Source of the DNA: Parvibaculum sp963975745
GTDB taxonomy: Bacteria > Pseudomonadota > Alphaproteobacteria > Parvibaculales > Parvibaculaceae
Assembly (NCBI RefSeq): GCF_963975745.1
Contig: NZ_CAXBIB010000001.1
Span: 248,001 to 312,000, forward strand
Length of the DNA: 64,000 nucleotides
Direction: 5' to 3'
Made by a program: the position numbers and the translations under genes. Below, piece by piece: positions 8,807-17,610 of this stretch (position 1 is the stretch's first letter; every line of letters starts with the position of its first letter). A model generated the notes under the pieces. That model saw only the letters and a program-made list of their open reading frames with translations. It did no database searches and was not told the origin of the DNA.

Positions 8807-8861
8807 AAGCATTGATGGATTCGACCGTCACCTGCAGTTAGGCTGATGCGTCACCCCCCTT

Positions 8862-8890
8862 CTGTCACGGAACTGTCATGAAACTGTCAT
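8862..8890 (+). promoter_or_regulatory. triple Pho-box-like direct repeat
   Basis: CTGTCAC at 8862, CTGTCAT at 8873 and CTGTCAT at 8884 are spaced exactly 11 bases apart, matching the CTGTCAT-4-CTGTCAT layout of PhoB-binding boxes in proteobacteria. The array is preceded by a C-run and overlaps the proposed start codon of the malyl-CoA-lyase-like gene (8878). A similar site lies at 52975. PhoB binding is an inference from sequence. Confidence 0.55.
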
Positions 8891-9921
8891 CAAACTTCTA
8901 CAAGCCCCTCGCTATCGGCGCCCCGGCCCCCTACCGCGAGCTGCCGGTGGTGCTCGAACGCATGATCCATTTCTTCCCGGGGCACAACGAGAAGCTCCGT
9001 GCACGGATCGGCGAGATCATTCCGCAAGTCGACGTGCTGCTCGGCAATCTGGAAGATGCAATCCCGGCCGATGCCAAGGAAGCGGCACGCAGGGGTGTCA
9101 TCGAGGTCGGCAGGACCCATGATTTCGGCGCAACGGGCTTCTGGACCCGCATCAACCCGCTGAACAGCCCCTGGATGCTCGACGACATCACCGAACTCGT
9201 CGCCGAGATCGGCGACAAGCTCGATGTGATCATGCTGCCCAAGGTCGAAGGGGCATGGGATATCCATTATCTCGACCAGTTGCTGGCACAGCTCGAAGCG
9301 AAGCACGGGTTGAAGAAGCCGCTCCTCATCCACGCGATCCTCGAAACGGCACAAGGCGTCAAGAACGTTGAGGAAATCGCCTGTGCCAGCCCGCGCATGC
9401 ATGGCATGAGCCTCGGCCCGGCAGACCTTGCCGCCTCGCGCCGGATGAAAACGACGCGGGTCGGCGGCGGCCATCCGTTCTACCGGGTGCTCGAGGATCC
9501 GAAGGAAGACGGCAGCCCGCGGGTGGCCGCGCAGCAGGACCTCTGGCACTACACTTTCGCCAAAATGGTCGATGCCTGTGTTGCCAACGATATCCGGCCC
9601 TTCTATGGCCCCTTCGGCGACATTCAGGACGCGGAGGCCTGCGAGCAGCAGTTCCGCAATGCTTTCCTGATGGGCTGCGTGGGCGCCTGGTCGCTACACC
9701 CGAACCAGATCGCCATCGCCAAGCGAGTCTTCAGCCCCGATCCGGCCGAAGTGCTTTTCGCCAAGCGTATTCTCGAGTCGATGCCCGGCGGCACCGGCGT
9801 CGCCATGATCGACGGCAAGATGCAGGATGATGCGACCTGGAAACAGGCCACGGTCATCGTCGACCTGGCGAAGAAGGTGGCGGCTCGAGACCCTGAACTC
9901 GCCAGGGCCTACGAGCTCTGA
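8878..9921 (+). CDS. HpcH/HpaI-family CoA lyase, malyl-CoA/citramalyl-CoA lyase-like
   Basis: A 347-aa CitE/HpcH-type TIM-barrel. Motifs in order are FFPGHNEKLRAR, LGNLEDAIPADAKEAAR with the Glu-Asp pair of the Mg/CoA site, TRINPLNSPW with the substrate Arg, LDVIMLPKVEG, ILETAQGVKNVEEIA with the metal-binding Glu, SLGPADLAAS and GAWSLHPNQI. This matches L-malyl-CoA/beta-methylmalyl-CoA lyases, which cleave malyl-CoA to acetyl-CoA and glyoxylate (or the methyl analogue). No ethylmalonyl-CoA pathway gene is adjacent, so the exact substrate is open. The ATG at 8878 lies inside a Pho-box-like repeat; a downstream ATG at 8962 is the alternative start. Confidence 0.85.
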   Translation: MKLSSNFYKPLAIGAPAPYRELPVVLERMIHFFPGHNEKLRARIGEIIPQVDVLLGNLEDAIPADAKEAARRGVIEVGRTHDFGATGFWTRINPLNSPWMLDDITELVAEIGDKLDVIMLPKVEGAWDIHYLDQLLAQLEAKHGLKKPLLIHAILETAQGVKNVEEIACASPRMHGMSLGPADLAASRRMKTTRVGGGHPFYRVLEDPKEDGSPRVAAQQDLWHYTFAKMVDACVANDIRPFYGPFGDIQDAEACEQQFRNAFLMGCVGAWSLHPNQIAIAKRVFSPDPAEVLFAKRILESMPGGTGVAMIDGKMQDDATWKQATVIVDLAKKVAARDPELARAYEL

Positions 9922-9940
9922 TTTGCCGCCCTGCCCTGAC

Positions 9941-11464
9941 CTAAGCCGTCAGCTTCGCCGCGCGCTTGGGAGCCTTCGCCGCGCCTGCCGCCTTTCGAGC
10001 GCCGGCCTTCATGCGCGGACCGGTGGCGGGTTTCAGCACCGCCGGTGCGGCGGCGGCTGTCGCGGCGGCTTTCAGCTCGTCGAACGACGACTGGATGCAC
10101 TCGGCATAGAAATCCGGATCCGGCATCATTTCGCGGCAGGCGGTGAATGAGACCGTGATCTGACCGCAATAGCTGAAGATCGGGTGGATGATCCCCATAC
10201 CGTCCAGGATCGGCGCGAGGCCGAAATGAGTGACCATGCGCGCGCCGGTCATGTAGAGCGGGATTTGCGGACCCGGCACATTGGTGATGACCGTGTTGAA
10301 GAATGGCTTGATGCGGTTCGCGATACCCAGATTGGAATAGAGCCGTGCCGCAAGCCCGGACATGGTCGAGGGGATGAACTGCGAGTAGTCGCTCAGCGTC
10401 TTCGCGCCGATCGCATTCGTGAGTTCCTTGGAACTCTTCGTCGCCTGGAAGACGGCGGTGAGCCGTTCAGAGGGGTCCGCGATGTCGGTGCGGATGGCGA
10501 GCATCATGCCGCTGACAAGATTGCCTGCCGCTTTCCTCTTGTCGTCGGAACGAACGGAGATCGGCGCCATCGCAATCAGTGAATCCTTCGGCAGCTCGCT
10601 CTTGGATTCGAGATATTTCCGCATCGCGCCACCGACAATGGTAACGATGACATCGTTTACCGTTGCGCCCTCGACCGCACTCTTCATTGCCCGAATATCG
10701 GCAAGCGGAAATGAACGCCCATCAAAGACCCGGTGCGGAGAGATATGCGAATTGAAGCGCGTCCGCGGGACGGGCCCGGCCGTCTTCAGTTTTCCCGCTG
10801 TGAGCCCTATGCCAACCTTGGCCAACGCGGGGACCGAAGAGGCGACGACGCCCGCCAGCTTGAAGGGCTGACGCAGGTTGTTGACATAGGTGCGCGACAG
10901 AAGTTCCAGCACGTTGGGGTCGCGCTCCGGCACCCAGGGCTTCTCAGGTGGCGCCGGTCTCGCGTCGGGTGCGATGTCGTGAATGGCGGCGACAATCTCT
11001 GCGCCGGATACACCGTCAATGGCGGCATGATGGATCTTCGACATGATGCCGAAACTGCCGGCCGGCAGGCCCTCGACTTGATCGAGCCCTTCGATCACCG
11101 TGAATTCCCACAGCGGCCGCGACGTGTCGAGCGCGCGGGCGTGAAGCCGCGCGACCTGAATGCAGAGTTGACGCCAGTTACCGGGCTTGGGAAGTGCGAT
11201 ATGACGGACATGAAACTCGATGTCGAAGTTCGGGTCTTCGATCCAGTAGGGATGGTCGAGGCTCATCGGCACGCGAACGACGCGCTGCCGGAACGAGCGC
11301 GCGAGATGAAGGCGTGTTTCGTAGTTTTCGAGGATGCGCTTGAAGCCGAGCACGCCCCCTTCGACCGTCGACTGGTCGTAAATCGTCAGGCCGCCGATGT
11401 GCATGGGTGCATTGGCCGTCTCGAAATAGAGAAACGACGCATCCATCGGGCTGAGTTGTTCCAT
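9941..11464 (-). CDS. WS/DGAT-type O-acyltransferase
   Basis: A 507-aa protein of the wax ester synthase/diacylglycerol acyltransferase family, which esterifies fatty alcohols or diacylglycerol with acyl-CoA to make storage lipid. The start MEQLSPMDASFLYFE is typical, and GGAGG lies eight bases before this ATG. The catalytic HHxxxDG motif is intact (HHAAIDG, residues 145-151). The C-terminal half has the NDVIVTIVGGAMRKYL and NVPGPQIPLY blocks. The last 40 or so residues are an Ala/Lys-rich tail (KAGARKAAGAAKAPKRAAK) not needed for the fold, possibly a membrane or nucleic-acid contact. An alpha/beta hydrolase gene lies upstream on the same strand, 122 bases away. Confidence 0.93.
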   Translation of the reverse strand: MEQLSPMDASFLYFETANAPMHIGGLTIYDQSTVEGGVLGFKRILENYETRLHLARSFRQRVVRVPMSLDHPYWIEDPNFDIEFHVRHIALPKPGNWRQLCIQVARLHARALDTSRPLWEFTVIEGLDQVEGLPAGSFGIMSKIHHAAIDGVSGAEIVAAIHDIAPDARPAPPEKPWVPERDPNVLELLSRTYVNNLRQPFKLAGVVASSVPALAKVGIGLTAGKLKTAGPVPRTRFNSHISPHRVFDGRSFPLADIRAMKSAVEGATVNDVIVTIVGGAMRKYLESKSELPKDSLIAMAPISVRSDDKRKAAGNLVSGMMLAIRTDIADPSERLTAVFQATKSSKELTNAIGAKTLSDYSQFIPSTMSGLAARLYSNLGIANRIKPFFNTVITNVPGPQIPLYMTGARMVTHFGLAPILDGMGIIHPIFSYCGQITVSFTACREMMPDPDFYAECIQSSFDELKAAATAAAAPAVLKPATGPRMKAGARKAAGAAKAPKRAAKLTA

Positions 11465-11586
11465 GGTTCTGTCCTCCCAGCGGCGTATCTCGGGAAGCGG
11501 CATCGCCTCTCCGGTTGTGCCTTCATTGATCGTTTCGAACCGGTGCCTCCTCCTCCCCCGAGGGAAAGCGGCCGGTCGTCGTTCGT

Positions 11587-12387
11587 TCAGCGCCGCGGGT
11601 AGCCGAGCCTGAACGGTCCCTTGCGGTCGAAGGCCTTGAACGCGCCTTCCTGCTGCGCCAGACGGTCCGCAACCGCCCAGAGCACGGCAGGATTGACGCC
11701 GAGGCCGCAATGACTGCCGAGCACCTCGATGTTCTCCGCCTTGTCGCTTTCGCGCAGAACGCAGGTCTTCCAGTTCACCACGCCGTCGGTACGGGTGAAT
11801 ATGGCAGTTGCCGGCATGGGAAGGTCGCTCTGTATACGAATGAGATCGCTTTCTGCGATATCGTCCACGGACTCGCCACCAAGTTTTTCGTAGAGCTTGC
11901 CGGCATGTGTCGCGCGTACGTCATTGGCGAAGGGACTGCCCAGTGAGATCACATAGCGCACGGCCTCCGGCATTTGGAGCGCGACGTCGCGCGCATAGAT
12001 GCCGCCGAGACTCCAGCCGACAAGACTGACCTTGCGGCCAGTTTTCTTGTAAAGCGCCGCAACTTCTTCATAAAGCCGGTGCCGGCGTGTCATCATGCTG
12101 CCGATATTGCGACCAAGGCCCCAGCCATGCGTCTCGTAACCCATCCGGCCGAGGTAGCGGCGCAGCATATGTGTGGAACCGTCGGCGGCAAGGAATCCCG
12201 GCAAAGCCACGACAGGATGCCCGTCGCCGCGCGGTGCCTGCAGAAGCAGAGGAACCGAGGCGATGCCGAGGCCGAGTTCAAGAAGGGCTCGAGGCTCCGC
12301 GAGTGTCAGTAACCGCGACGGAGGCCGGAGCCGCTTTTTTGTCCGGGAACCGGTTCCCATCGCACCTGCATCCACTGCCGCTACCAT
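11587..12387 (-). CDS. alpha/beta-hydrolase, lipase/esterase-like
   Basis: A 266-aa alpha/beta-hydrolase. The nucleophile elbow GWSLGG puts Ser at residue 126; a later Asp (TRTDGVVNW) and His (GSHCGLG) complete a plausible triad. VVALPGFLAADGSTHMLRRYL resembles the oxyanion region of triacylglycerol lipase-like and PHB-depolymerase-related proteins. No signal peptide is evident, and the Lys/Arg-rich N-terminus suggests a cytoplasmic or membrane-surface protein. Its place directly upstream of the WS/DGAT gene, on the same strand, suggests a role in turnover of stored neutral lipid; that link is inferred from position. Confidence 0.82.
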   Translation of the reverse strand: MVAAVDAGAMGTGSRTKKRLRPPSRLLTLAEPRALLELGLGIASVPLLLQAPRGDGHPVVALPGFLAADGSTHMLRRYLGRMGYETHGWGLGRNIGSMMTRRHRLYEEVAALYKKTGRKVSLVGWSLGGIYARDVALQMPEAVRYVISLGSPFANDVRATHAGKLYEKLGGESVDDIAESDLIRIQSDLPMPATAIFTRTDGVVNWKTCVLRESDKAENIEVLGSHCGLGVNPAVLWAVADRLAQQEGAFKAFDRKGPFRLGYPRR

Positions 12388-12575
12388 ACCGCTTTCCCCT
12401 CAAGGCCCGAAAAGCCCTCGTTTGTTGAACTCTTCTGGGGATATCCCGCTCTTCTCGAAAAACGTTCGGCAGGCGCCACCAATCTGAAAAGGCTACGTGT
12501 CATTGACGCAGCGTTCAAGCCGCATGGCCGGAATACCGGACGGCAGAAAACCGCGATTTCCAGCAAGCGGCGGTA

Positions 12576-12611
12576 CAAAAAAAGAAACCTCTCCCTTTTC
12601 AGGGAGAGGTC
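12576..12611 (-). terminator. rho-independent terminator of the OYE gene
   Basis: On the minus strand ACCTCTCCCT and AGGGAGAGGT form a 10-bp stem with a GAAA loop, followed by TTTCTTTTTTT. It lies about 37 bases past the Old Yellow Enzyme stop codon and is the clearest intrinsic terminator in the window. Confidence 0.85.
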
Positions 12612-12647
12612 AATTTCGGGAAAGGCCTGGGAGCCATCCAAGGGGCG

Positions 12648-13751
12648 TCAGGAAAGCGTTGCCAGCGCCTCGGGTTTGAACGGCAGGAGCTGATCGAAGG
12701 CGCCCTGATGGACCTTGTGGGTCCAGGCAGGGTCGACCAGCAGTGCGCGGCCGACGGCCACGAGGTCGAACTCGCCCCGCTCAAGACGCTCCAGCAGATC
12801 GTCGATGCCGGTCGCCTCGGACGCTTCGCCCATGAAGGAGCCGATGAATTCGCCGGACAGGCTGACGCTGCCGACCGTGATGGAAGGCTTGCCGGTGAGC
12901 TTCTTGGTCCAGCCGGCCAGGTTGAGGTCGGAACCCTCGAACTCCGGCTCCCAGAAGCGCCGCTGCGAGCAGTGGAAGACGTCGACGCCGGCATCCGACA
13001 GTGGCTTCAGGAAGGCGCCCAGTTCCGCGGGTGTCTGGGCGAGCTTGACCGCATAGTCCTGCTGCTTCCACTGGGAGAAACGCAGGATCAGCGGGAAGTC
13101 CTTGCCCGCCTCGCGCCGGATTGCCTCGATGATCTCGACGGCAAAGCGGGTGCGGCCGACCAGATCGCCGCCATACTCGTCCTCGCGCTGATTGGTTCCG
13201 TCCCAGAAGAACTGGTCGATGAGATAGCCATGGGCGCCGTGAACCTCGACGCCGTCAAATCCGAGGGCGCGGGCATCCGCGGCGGCGCGGGCAAAGGCAT
13301 CCACCGTCGCCTTGATCTCGGCCTTCGTCATCGGCTCGGAAAGCTGCTTGCCGGGCTTGGCAAGGCCCGACGGACCATGGCTCGGCATTTCCGTGTTGGT
13401 GGCCTTGGCGGGGTTGCGCATCATGCCGACATGCCAGAGCTGCGGCATGATCTTGCCGCCAGCGTCATGGACTTCCTCCACCACACGTTTCCAGCCTTTC
13501 AGGGCTTCGTCGCCCCAGAACTGCGGCACATTGGGGTCACCGGTTGCAACCGGCGTGTTGACTGTCGTTCCTTCTGTGATGATAAGGCCGCATTCGGCCT
13601 CGGCGCGGCGCCGGTAGTAGGCGGCGACCTCAGGGCCCGGAATGCCGCCAGGCGACTGGGAGCGGGTCATGGGCGCCATGACGACCCGATTGGGCAGCGT
13701 GAGCCCCTTGAACGTGAAAGGCTCGAACAGCGGCGCGACGGAACGGCTCAT
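12648..13751 (-). CDS. Old Yellow Enzyme-family NADH:flavin oxidoreductase
   Basis: A 367-aa FMN-dependent TIM-barrel enzyme of the OYE/NemA/XenB group, which reduces activated C=C bonds, nitro groups or enoates. Visible features are LFEPFTFKGLTLPNRVVMAP with its flavin contact Thr (MTRSQ), the EVHGAHGYLIDQF segment carrying the substrate-binding His pair, TNQREDEYGGDLVGR and the C-terminal phosphate-binding VAVGRALLVDPAW. The ATG at 13751 is chosen over an upstream one because GGAG lies six bases before it. It ends in a strong terminator and is probably monocistronic. Confidence 0.93.
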   Translation of the reverse strand: MSRSVAPLFEPFTFKGLTLPNRVVMAPMTRSQSPGGIPGPEVAAYYRRRAEAECGLIITEGTTVNTPVATGDPNVPQFWGDEALKGWKRVVEEVHDAGGKIMPQLWHVGMMRNPAKATNTEMPSHGPSGLAKPGKQLSEPMTKAEIKATVDAFARAAADARALGFDGVEVHGAHGYLIDQFFWDGTNQREDEYGGDLVGRTRFAVEIIEAIRREAGKDFPLILRFSQWKQQDYAVKLAQTPAELGAFLKPLSDAGVDVFHCSQRRFWEPEFEGSDLNLAGWTKKLTGKPSITVGSVSLSGEFIGSFMGEASEATGIDDLLERLERGEFDLVAVGRALLVDPAWTHKVHQGAFDQLLPFKPEALATLS

Positions 13752-13913
13752 GAAGGTCTCCTGAATGCGGGGGATGTCGATGTACGCCATATTGGGCGTT
13801 TGCGGCCGAATGGCAATCCCGCTTGTGGATTGGAGGAACAGGGCGGACAGGGTTTTCGCTGACTCGTTTCACCTGTTAGACTTGTGCAATGCACGTGGGA
13901 GCGCAACGTAGTC

Positions 13914-14246
13914 ATGGAAGTCAACCGGCAGGCCAAATTTCGCATCGGACAGGTTGTCCGGCACAGATTCTATCCCTTTCGCGGTGTGATTTTTGACGTC
14001 GACCCGACATTCAACAACACCGAGGAATGGTGGTTGTCGATTCCGGAGGAGGTACGCCCCCGCAAGGACCAGCCCTATTACCATCTACTGGCCGAAAGTG
14101 CCGACACCGAATATGTCGCCTATGTGTCGGAGCAGAATCTGTTGCCGGATGAGTCGGGCGAGCCGGTCCGGCACCCCCAGGTGCGCGAACTTTTCGACAC
14201 GCTGCAGGACGGCATCTATGCCATCCGCGCAAAATCCGCGCATTGA
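13914..14246 (+). CDS. hspQ: heat shock protein HspQ
   Basis: A 110-aa protein matching HspQ (YccV-like), a hemimethylated-DNA-binding-fold protein that in enterobacteria acts as a specificity factor for Lon and modulates DnaA stability. The family core is visible: AKFRIGQVVRHRFYPFRGVI, NTEEWWLSIP, KDQPYYHLLAE and TEYVAYVSEQNL. The frame is open from a GTG at 13884, but the ATG at 13914 (MEVNRQAKF) gives the normal protein length and has GGGAG upstream. It is probably a single-gene unit. Confidence 0.93.
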   Translation: MEVNRQAKFRIGQVVRHRFYPFRGVIFDVDPTFNNTEEWWLSIPEEVRPRKDQPYYHLLAESADTEYVAYVSEQNLLPDESGEPVRHPQVRELFDTLQDGIYAIRAKSAH

Positions 14247-14330
14247 CGCGGGCCTCCATGCTAATCAGATGCGCAGACACCGCCTTGTCCGGCGGCTGAA
14301 TCCCGGTTGCTTCCAGGAAAGGTTCGAACC

Positions 14331-15053
14331 TTGCGCCGCGACAACAGGCCCTACTTCGTGCGCCGGATACTCATTGGATGGGTGCGTTTCTATGCGCGCC
14401 GTTTCCTTGTGCCGGGGTTCGACGCGATCGGTCCCGGTCTCGACGTGACAAGTCCATGGAACATTGAACTCTGGGGCGCGGGAATCTCGGCCGGCTCAAA
14501 CCTGCATCTGCATGCGTCCAACGGAAATTTCGTACGTCTGGCCACATGGCGAACGGGCGACCGCGAGGGCCGCATCATCATCGGCGATCATGTGCTGATC
14601 AGCCCCGGCACGCATATCGTCGCATCGGAGGAAATCCGGATCGGCAGCAACACCATGATGGCAAGCGGCTGCTACATCTCCGATTCCGACTGGCACGACA
14701 CCTATGATCGCACGGCGGAACGAGACAAGCATCGTCCGGTTCACATTGGCGACAATGTCTGGCTCGGCGTGCGTGCAATCGTCTGCAAAGGCGTGACGAT
14801 CGGGGACAACAGCATCATCGGCGCCGGTGCCGTGGTTACAAGGGATATCCCTGCCAATTGCATTGCTGCCGGAAACCCTGCACGCGTCGTGCGCGAACTC
14901 GATCCGGCAGGTCCCTTCAGGAAGCGCGGGAGTCTTTTTGCCGAACCCGAGAAACTCGAGCGCGACATGGACAACCTGACCCGCTATCTCGCGCGGGATA
15001 ATACTTTCTTCGGGTGGCTGCGGAGCGTCCTTGCCCCGACGCGCTCCGACTGA
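14331..15053 (+). CDS. hexapeptide-repeat acyltransferase
   Basis: About 240 aa of left-handed beta-helix (LbH) acyltransferase. Hexapeptides such as IIIGDHVLISPGTHIV, IRIGSNTMMASGCYIS and VTIGDNSIIGAGAVVTRDIP run through the middle, with the CoA-binding AAGNPARVV at the end. SDSDWHDTYDRTAER resembles the loop of maltose/galactoside acetyltransferase relatives that holds the catalytic His. The TTG at 14331 has AGGAAAGG upstream; a TTG at 14307 is the alternative. It probably acetylates a sugar or lipid of the cell surface. It converges with the IalB-like gene three bases away. Confidence 0.8.
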   Translation: MRRDNRPYFVRRILIGWVRFYARRFLVPGFDAIGPGLDVTSPWNIELWGAGISAGSNLHLHASNGNFVRLATWRTGDREGRIIIGDHVLISPGTHIVASEEIRIGSNTMMASGCYISDSDWHDTYDRTAERDKHRPVHIGDNVWLGVRAIVCKGVTIGDNSIIGAGAVVTRDIPANCIAAGNPARVVRELDPAGPFRKRGSLFAEPEKLERDMDNLTRYLARDNTFFGWLRSVLAPTRSD

Positions 15054-15056
15054 CGG

Positions 15057-15611
15057 TCAGGATTTCTTGGGAACCGGAATGGCGGCAATCGCCTTGGTGA
15101 TGCCGTCGAGCTTCACTGGCACTTTCACGTCACCCTGCCCGACGAGGCGGAACACGACATCCATTTGATTGCCGGTTTTCATCGACTTCAAACGCTCTTC
15201 CGAGAGCAGGATTTCGGTCTGACAACCGCCGGCAATGCAGAACATGAATTGCTGGCTGAAGCCTTCCTTGCCATCCACCGACCAACCGATGCCAGAGGGC
15301 AGAAACGTGCCAAGCGGCGTCATGGCAAAGAGGTACAGTTCATTGTCGCCATCGCCGTCGCTGTCCTGGGGGCCATATCCGATCGCGAGATAGAGAAGGC
15401 TTTTCTTCTGTTCACCAGTCGCCACATTGACGAACGCATGGCATCGTTTGGCACCCGTCTGGCTCTCGTCGCATCGCGTGCTCCAGGTTCCAAAATTCTG
15501 GATTTGCGGCTCCGGCGCCGCCGTCGCCGATTGGGCATTCGCAGAAAAAACACCAGCCGAGGACAGAAGTGCCGCAACGGCCATGCCGGAGATCAGGCGC
15601 CGAGGAAACAT
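15057..15611 (-). CDS. invasion-associated locus B (IalB) family protein
   Basis: A 184-aa exported protein. The N-terminus is a Sec signal (RRLISGMAVAALLSSAGVFS, cleavage near SANA). The mature domain has the IalB pattern: NFGTWSTRCDE with its first Cys, RCHAFVNVATGEQKKSLLYLAIGY, the central PLGTFLPSGIGWSVDGKEG and FCIAGGCQTEILLSEE with a Cys pair, then FRLVGQGDVKVPVKLDG. IalB relatives are widespread in alphaproteobacteria and reside in the periplasm or outer membrane; only the Bartonella protein is linked to erythrocyte invasion. The actual role here is unknown. Confidence 0.9.
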   Translation of the reverse strand: MFPRRLISGMAVAALLSSAGVFSANAQSATAAPEPQIQNFGTWSTRCDESQTGAKRCHAFVNVATGEQKKSLLYLAIGYGPQDSDGDGDNELYLFAMTPLGTFLPSGIGWSVDGKEGFSQQFMFCIAGGCQTEILLSEERLKSMKTGNQMDVVFRLVGQGDVKVPVKLDGITKAIAAIPVPKKS

Positions 15612-15796
15612 GGTAGAGACCCTTTCGAATCGATTATGGCCGACATTGACGCCGCCGACCCGATGTTCTGTTAGACTCGCATTTCGGCATAATCAAGGCA
15701 CTGGAAATCTTTGAAAAATCTCGAAAGTTGCTTAACGCTGAGCATGCCGCCGATTTTCCGTCCTGCCGCCAGCCGGCAAATCTGAAGGAAGATGCC

Positions 15797-17608
15797 TTGT
15801 TTGCGTCCCGATTGCTCCGGCTCCGGTCCGTACTTTTTCTGCTGGTCTTCACGTCTTTTTTTGCGACGGCTCTCGCAGGGCCCGTCCATGCTGCCCAAGC
15901 GATCGCAATGCATGGCGAACCGCTCTACGCGGAAGGCTTCACGCATTTCGCCTATGCCGATCCCGAAGCGCCCAAGGGCGGAGCCATTACCTACGGTGCG
16001 ACGGGATCCTTCGACAGCCTCAATCCGTTCATCGTGCGCGGCACATCGGCGATCGGCCTGCGCGAGCATGTATTCGAGAGCCTGCTGGCACGGGGCTATG
16101 ATGAGGCATTTTCGCTCTACGGGCTCCTCGCCGAAAAGGTCGAGATGCCGGACGACCGGAGCTGGATCGCATTCACCCTGAACCCCGAGGCACGATTTTC
16201 GGACGGCGTCCCCGTGTCCGTCGACGACGTCATCTATTCGCTGGAAACATTGCGCGACAAGGGCCGGCCGAACTACAAGACCTACTATTCAAAGGTCGAG
16301 CGCATCGAGCGTCCCGATATTCGAACGGTCAAGTTCATTTTTGCGCCCGACAGCGATCGAGAGATTCCGCTTATTCTCGGCCTCATGCCCGTCATCCCGA
16401 AGCATGTTTACGAGAAGCGCAATTTCGAGCAATCGGGTTTCGATATCGCCATCGGCAGCGGCCCCTATGTCGTCGACGGGTTCACGCCAGGTGCCCGCAT
16501 CATCTACCGGCGGGACAAAACCTATTGGGGCACTGACCTGCCGGTGAATGCCGGACACAACAATATCGATCGCATCACCTACGAATATTTCCGCGATGCC
16601 AACGCCTCGTTCGAGGCTTTCAAGGCTGGGGTCTATCATGCGAGGGTGGAAGACGATCCGGGCCGATGGACCAACAGCTACAATTTTCCAGCCATTCGCC
16701 AAGGCAAGGTACGGAAGGATGTCCTCCGGAGCGGCATGCCCTCCGGTATGCGGGCTCTGGTGTTCAATACCCGGAACCCCGTGCTTGCCGACAAGCAGGT
16801 TCGCCGGGCCCTGATCCAGCTTTTCAATTTCGACTGGGTCAATCGTAACCTCTATCACGGGCTTTATGTCCGCACCCAGAGTTTCTTCGACAATTCAGAG
16901 TTGGGCTCGCACAGCCGCGCGGCGGACGCGCGCGAGCGTGCATTGCTGGCGCCGTTCCCGGGCGCGGTGGCACCCGACATCATGGAGCGCGGTTGGCATG
17001 CGCCGGAGGGCGACCCGACAGGCCAGGACCGGCGCAACCGGGCCGCAGCCATCGCGGTTTTGAGGGAGGCCGGTTTCGAACTGCGCAACGGTGTGATGAC
17101 CGAAGTTGCGACAGGCCGTCCGCTGAAATTCGAAATTCTCGTAGCGACGCCGGACGATGAGCGCCTTGCCCTGACCTATGTCAGCATGACGCGCCGGGTC
17201 GGTATCGACATCGCCGTGCGCAATGTCGATTCGAGTCAGTATCAGGAACGGCGCAGCAATTACGATTTCGAGATGATCTTCAACAGTTGGTTCTCGTCTC
17301 TCTCGCCGGGTAACGAACAGAACTTCTATTGGGGTTCGGCCGCAGCCGACGCGCCGGGTACGCGCAACTACATGGGCGCGAAAGAGCCGGCCATCGATGC
17401 GATGATCGAGGCGATGCTTGCCGCCCGCGCGCATGACGATTTCGTTGCGGCCGTTCGCGCCCTGGACCGCGTATTGCTTTCGGGTGCCTACATGATTCCG
17501 TTGTTTCATCAGCCAGATCAGTGGCTCGCGCTTTGGGACAAGGTAAAAATGCCCAAGAAAGCGTCTCTCTACGGCTATCGCAGTGCCACCTGGTGGATCG
17601 AGGAGTAG
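15797..17608 (+). CDS. family 5 extracellular solute-binding protein, YejA-like
   Basis: About 603 aa with an N-terminal signal peptide (LRLRSVLFLLVFTSFFATAL, cleavage near VHAAQA). The segment MHGEPLYAEGFTHFAYADPE followed by APKGGAITYG is characteristic of YejA-type peptide-binding proteins. Other blocks are SLNPFIVRGTSAIGLREHVFESL, the FTLNPEARFSDG motif and the late FNSWFSSLSPGNEQ. The family binds peptides or peptide antibiotics for an ABC importer, but no permease or ATPase gene is beside it. The TTG at 15797 has AAGGAAG upstream and sits just before the signal peptide; the start remains tentative. Confidence 0.88.
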   Translation: MFASRLLRLRSVLFLLVFTSFFATALAGPVHAAQAIAMHGEPLYAEGFTHFAYADPEAPKGGAITYGATGSFDSLNPFIVRGTSAIGLREHVFESLLARGYDEAFSLYGLLAEKVEMPDDRSWIAFTLNPEARFSDGVPVSVDDVIYSLETLRDKGRPNYKTYYSKVERIERPDIRTVKFIFAPDSDREIPLILGLMPVIPKHVYEKRNFEQSGFDIAIGSGPYVVDGFTPGARIIYRRDKTYWGTDLPVNAGHNNIDRITYEYFRDANASFEAFKAGVYHARVEDDPGRWTNSYNFPAIRQGKVRKDVLRSGMPSGMRALVFNTRNPVLADKQVRRALIQLFNFDWVNRNLYHGLYVRTQSFFDNSELGSHSRAADARERALLAPFPGAVAPDIMERGWHAPEGDPTGQDRRNRAAAIAVLREAGFELRNGVMTEVATGRPLKFEILVATPDDERLALTYVSMTRRVGIDIAVRNVDSSQYQERRSNYDFEMIFNSWFSSLSPGNEQNFYWGSAAADAPGTRNYMGAKEPAIDAMIEAMLAARAHDDFVAAVRALDRVLLSGAYMIPLFHQPDQWLALWDKVKMPKKASLYGYRSATWWIEE

Positions 17609-17610
17609 AA

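Noticed and set aside
7469..8812. Long minus-strand open frame of 447 codons opposite the second MFS gene
   Set aside because: Its sequence is rich in Arg, Asp and Gln with no fold features; it mirrors the codon bias of the MFS gene on the plus strand.
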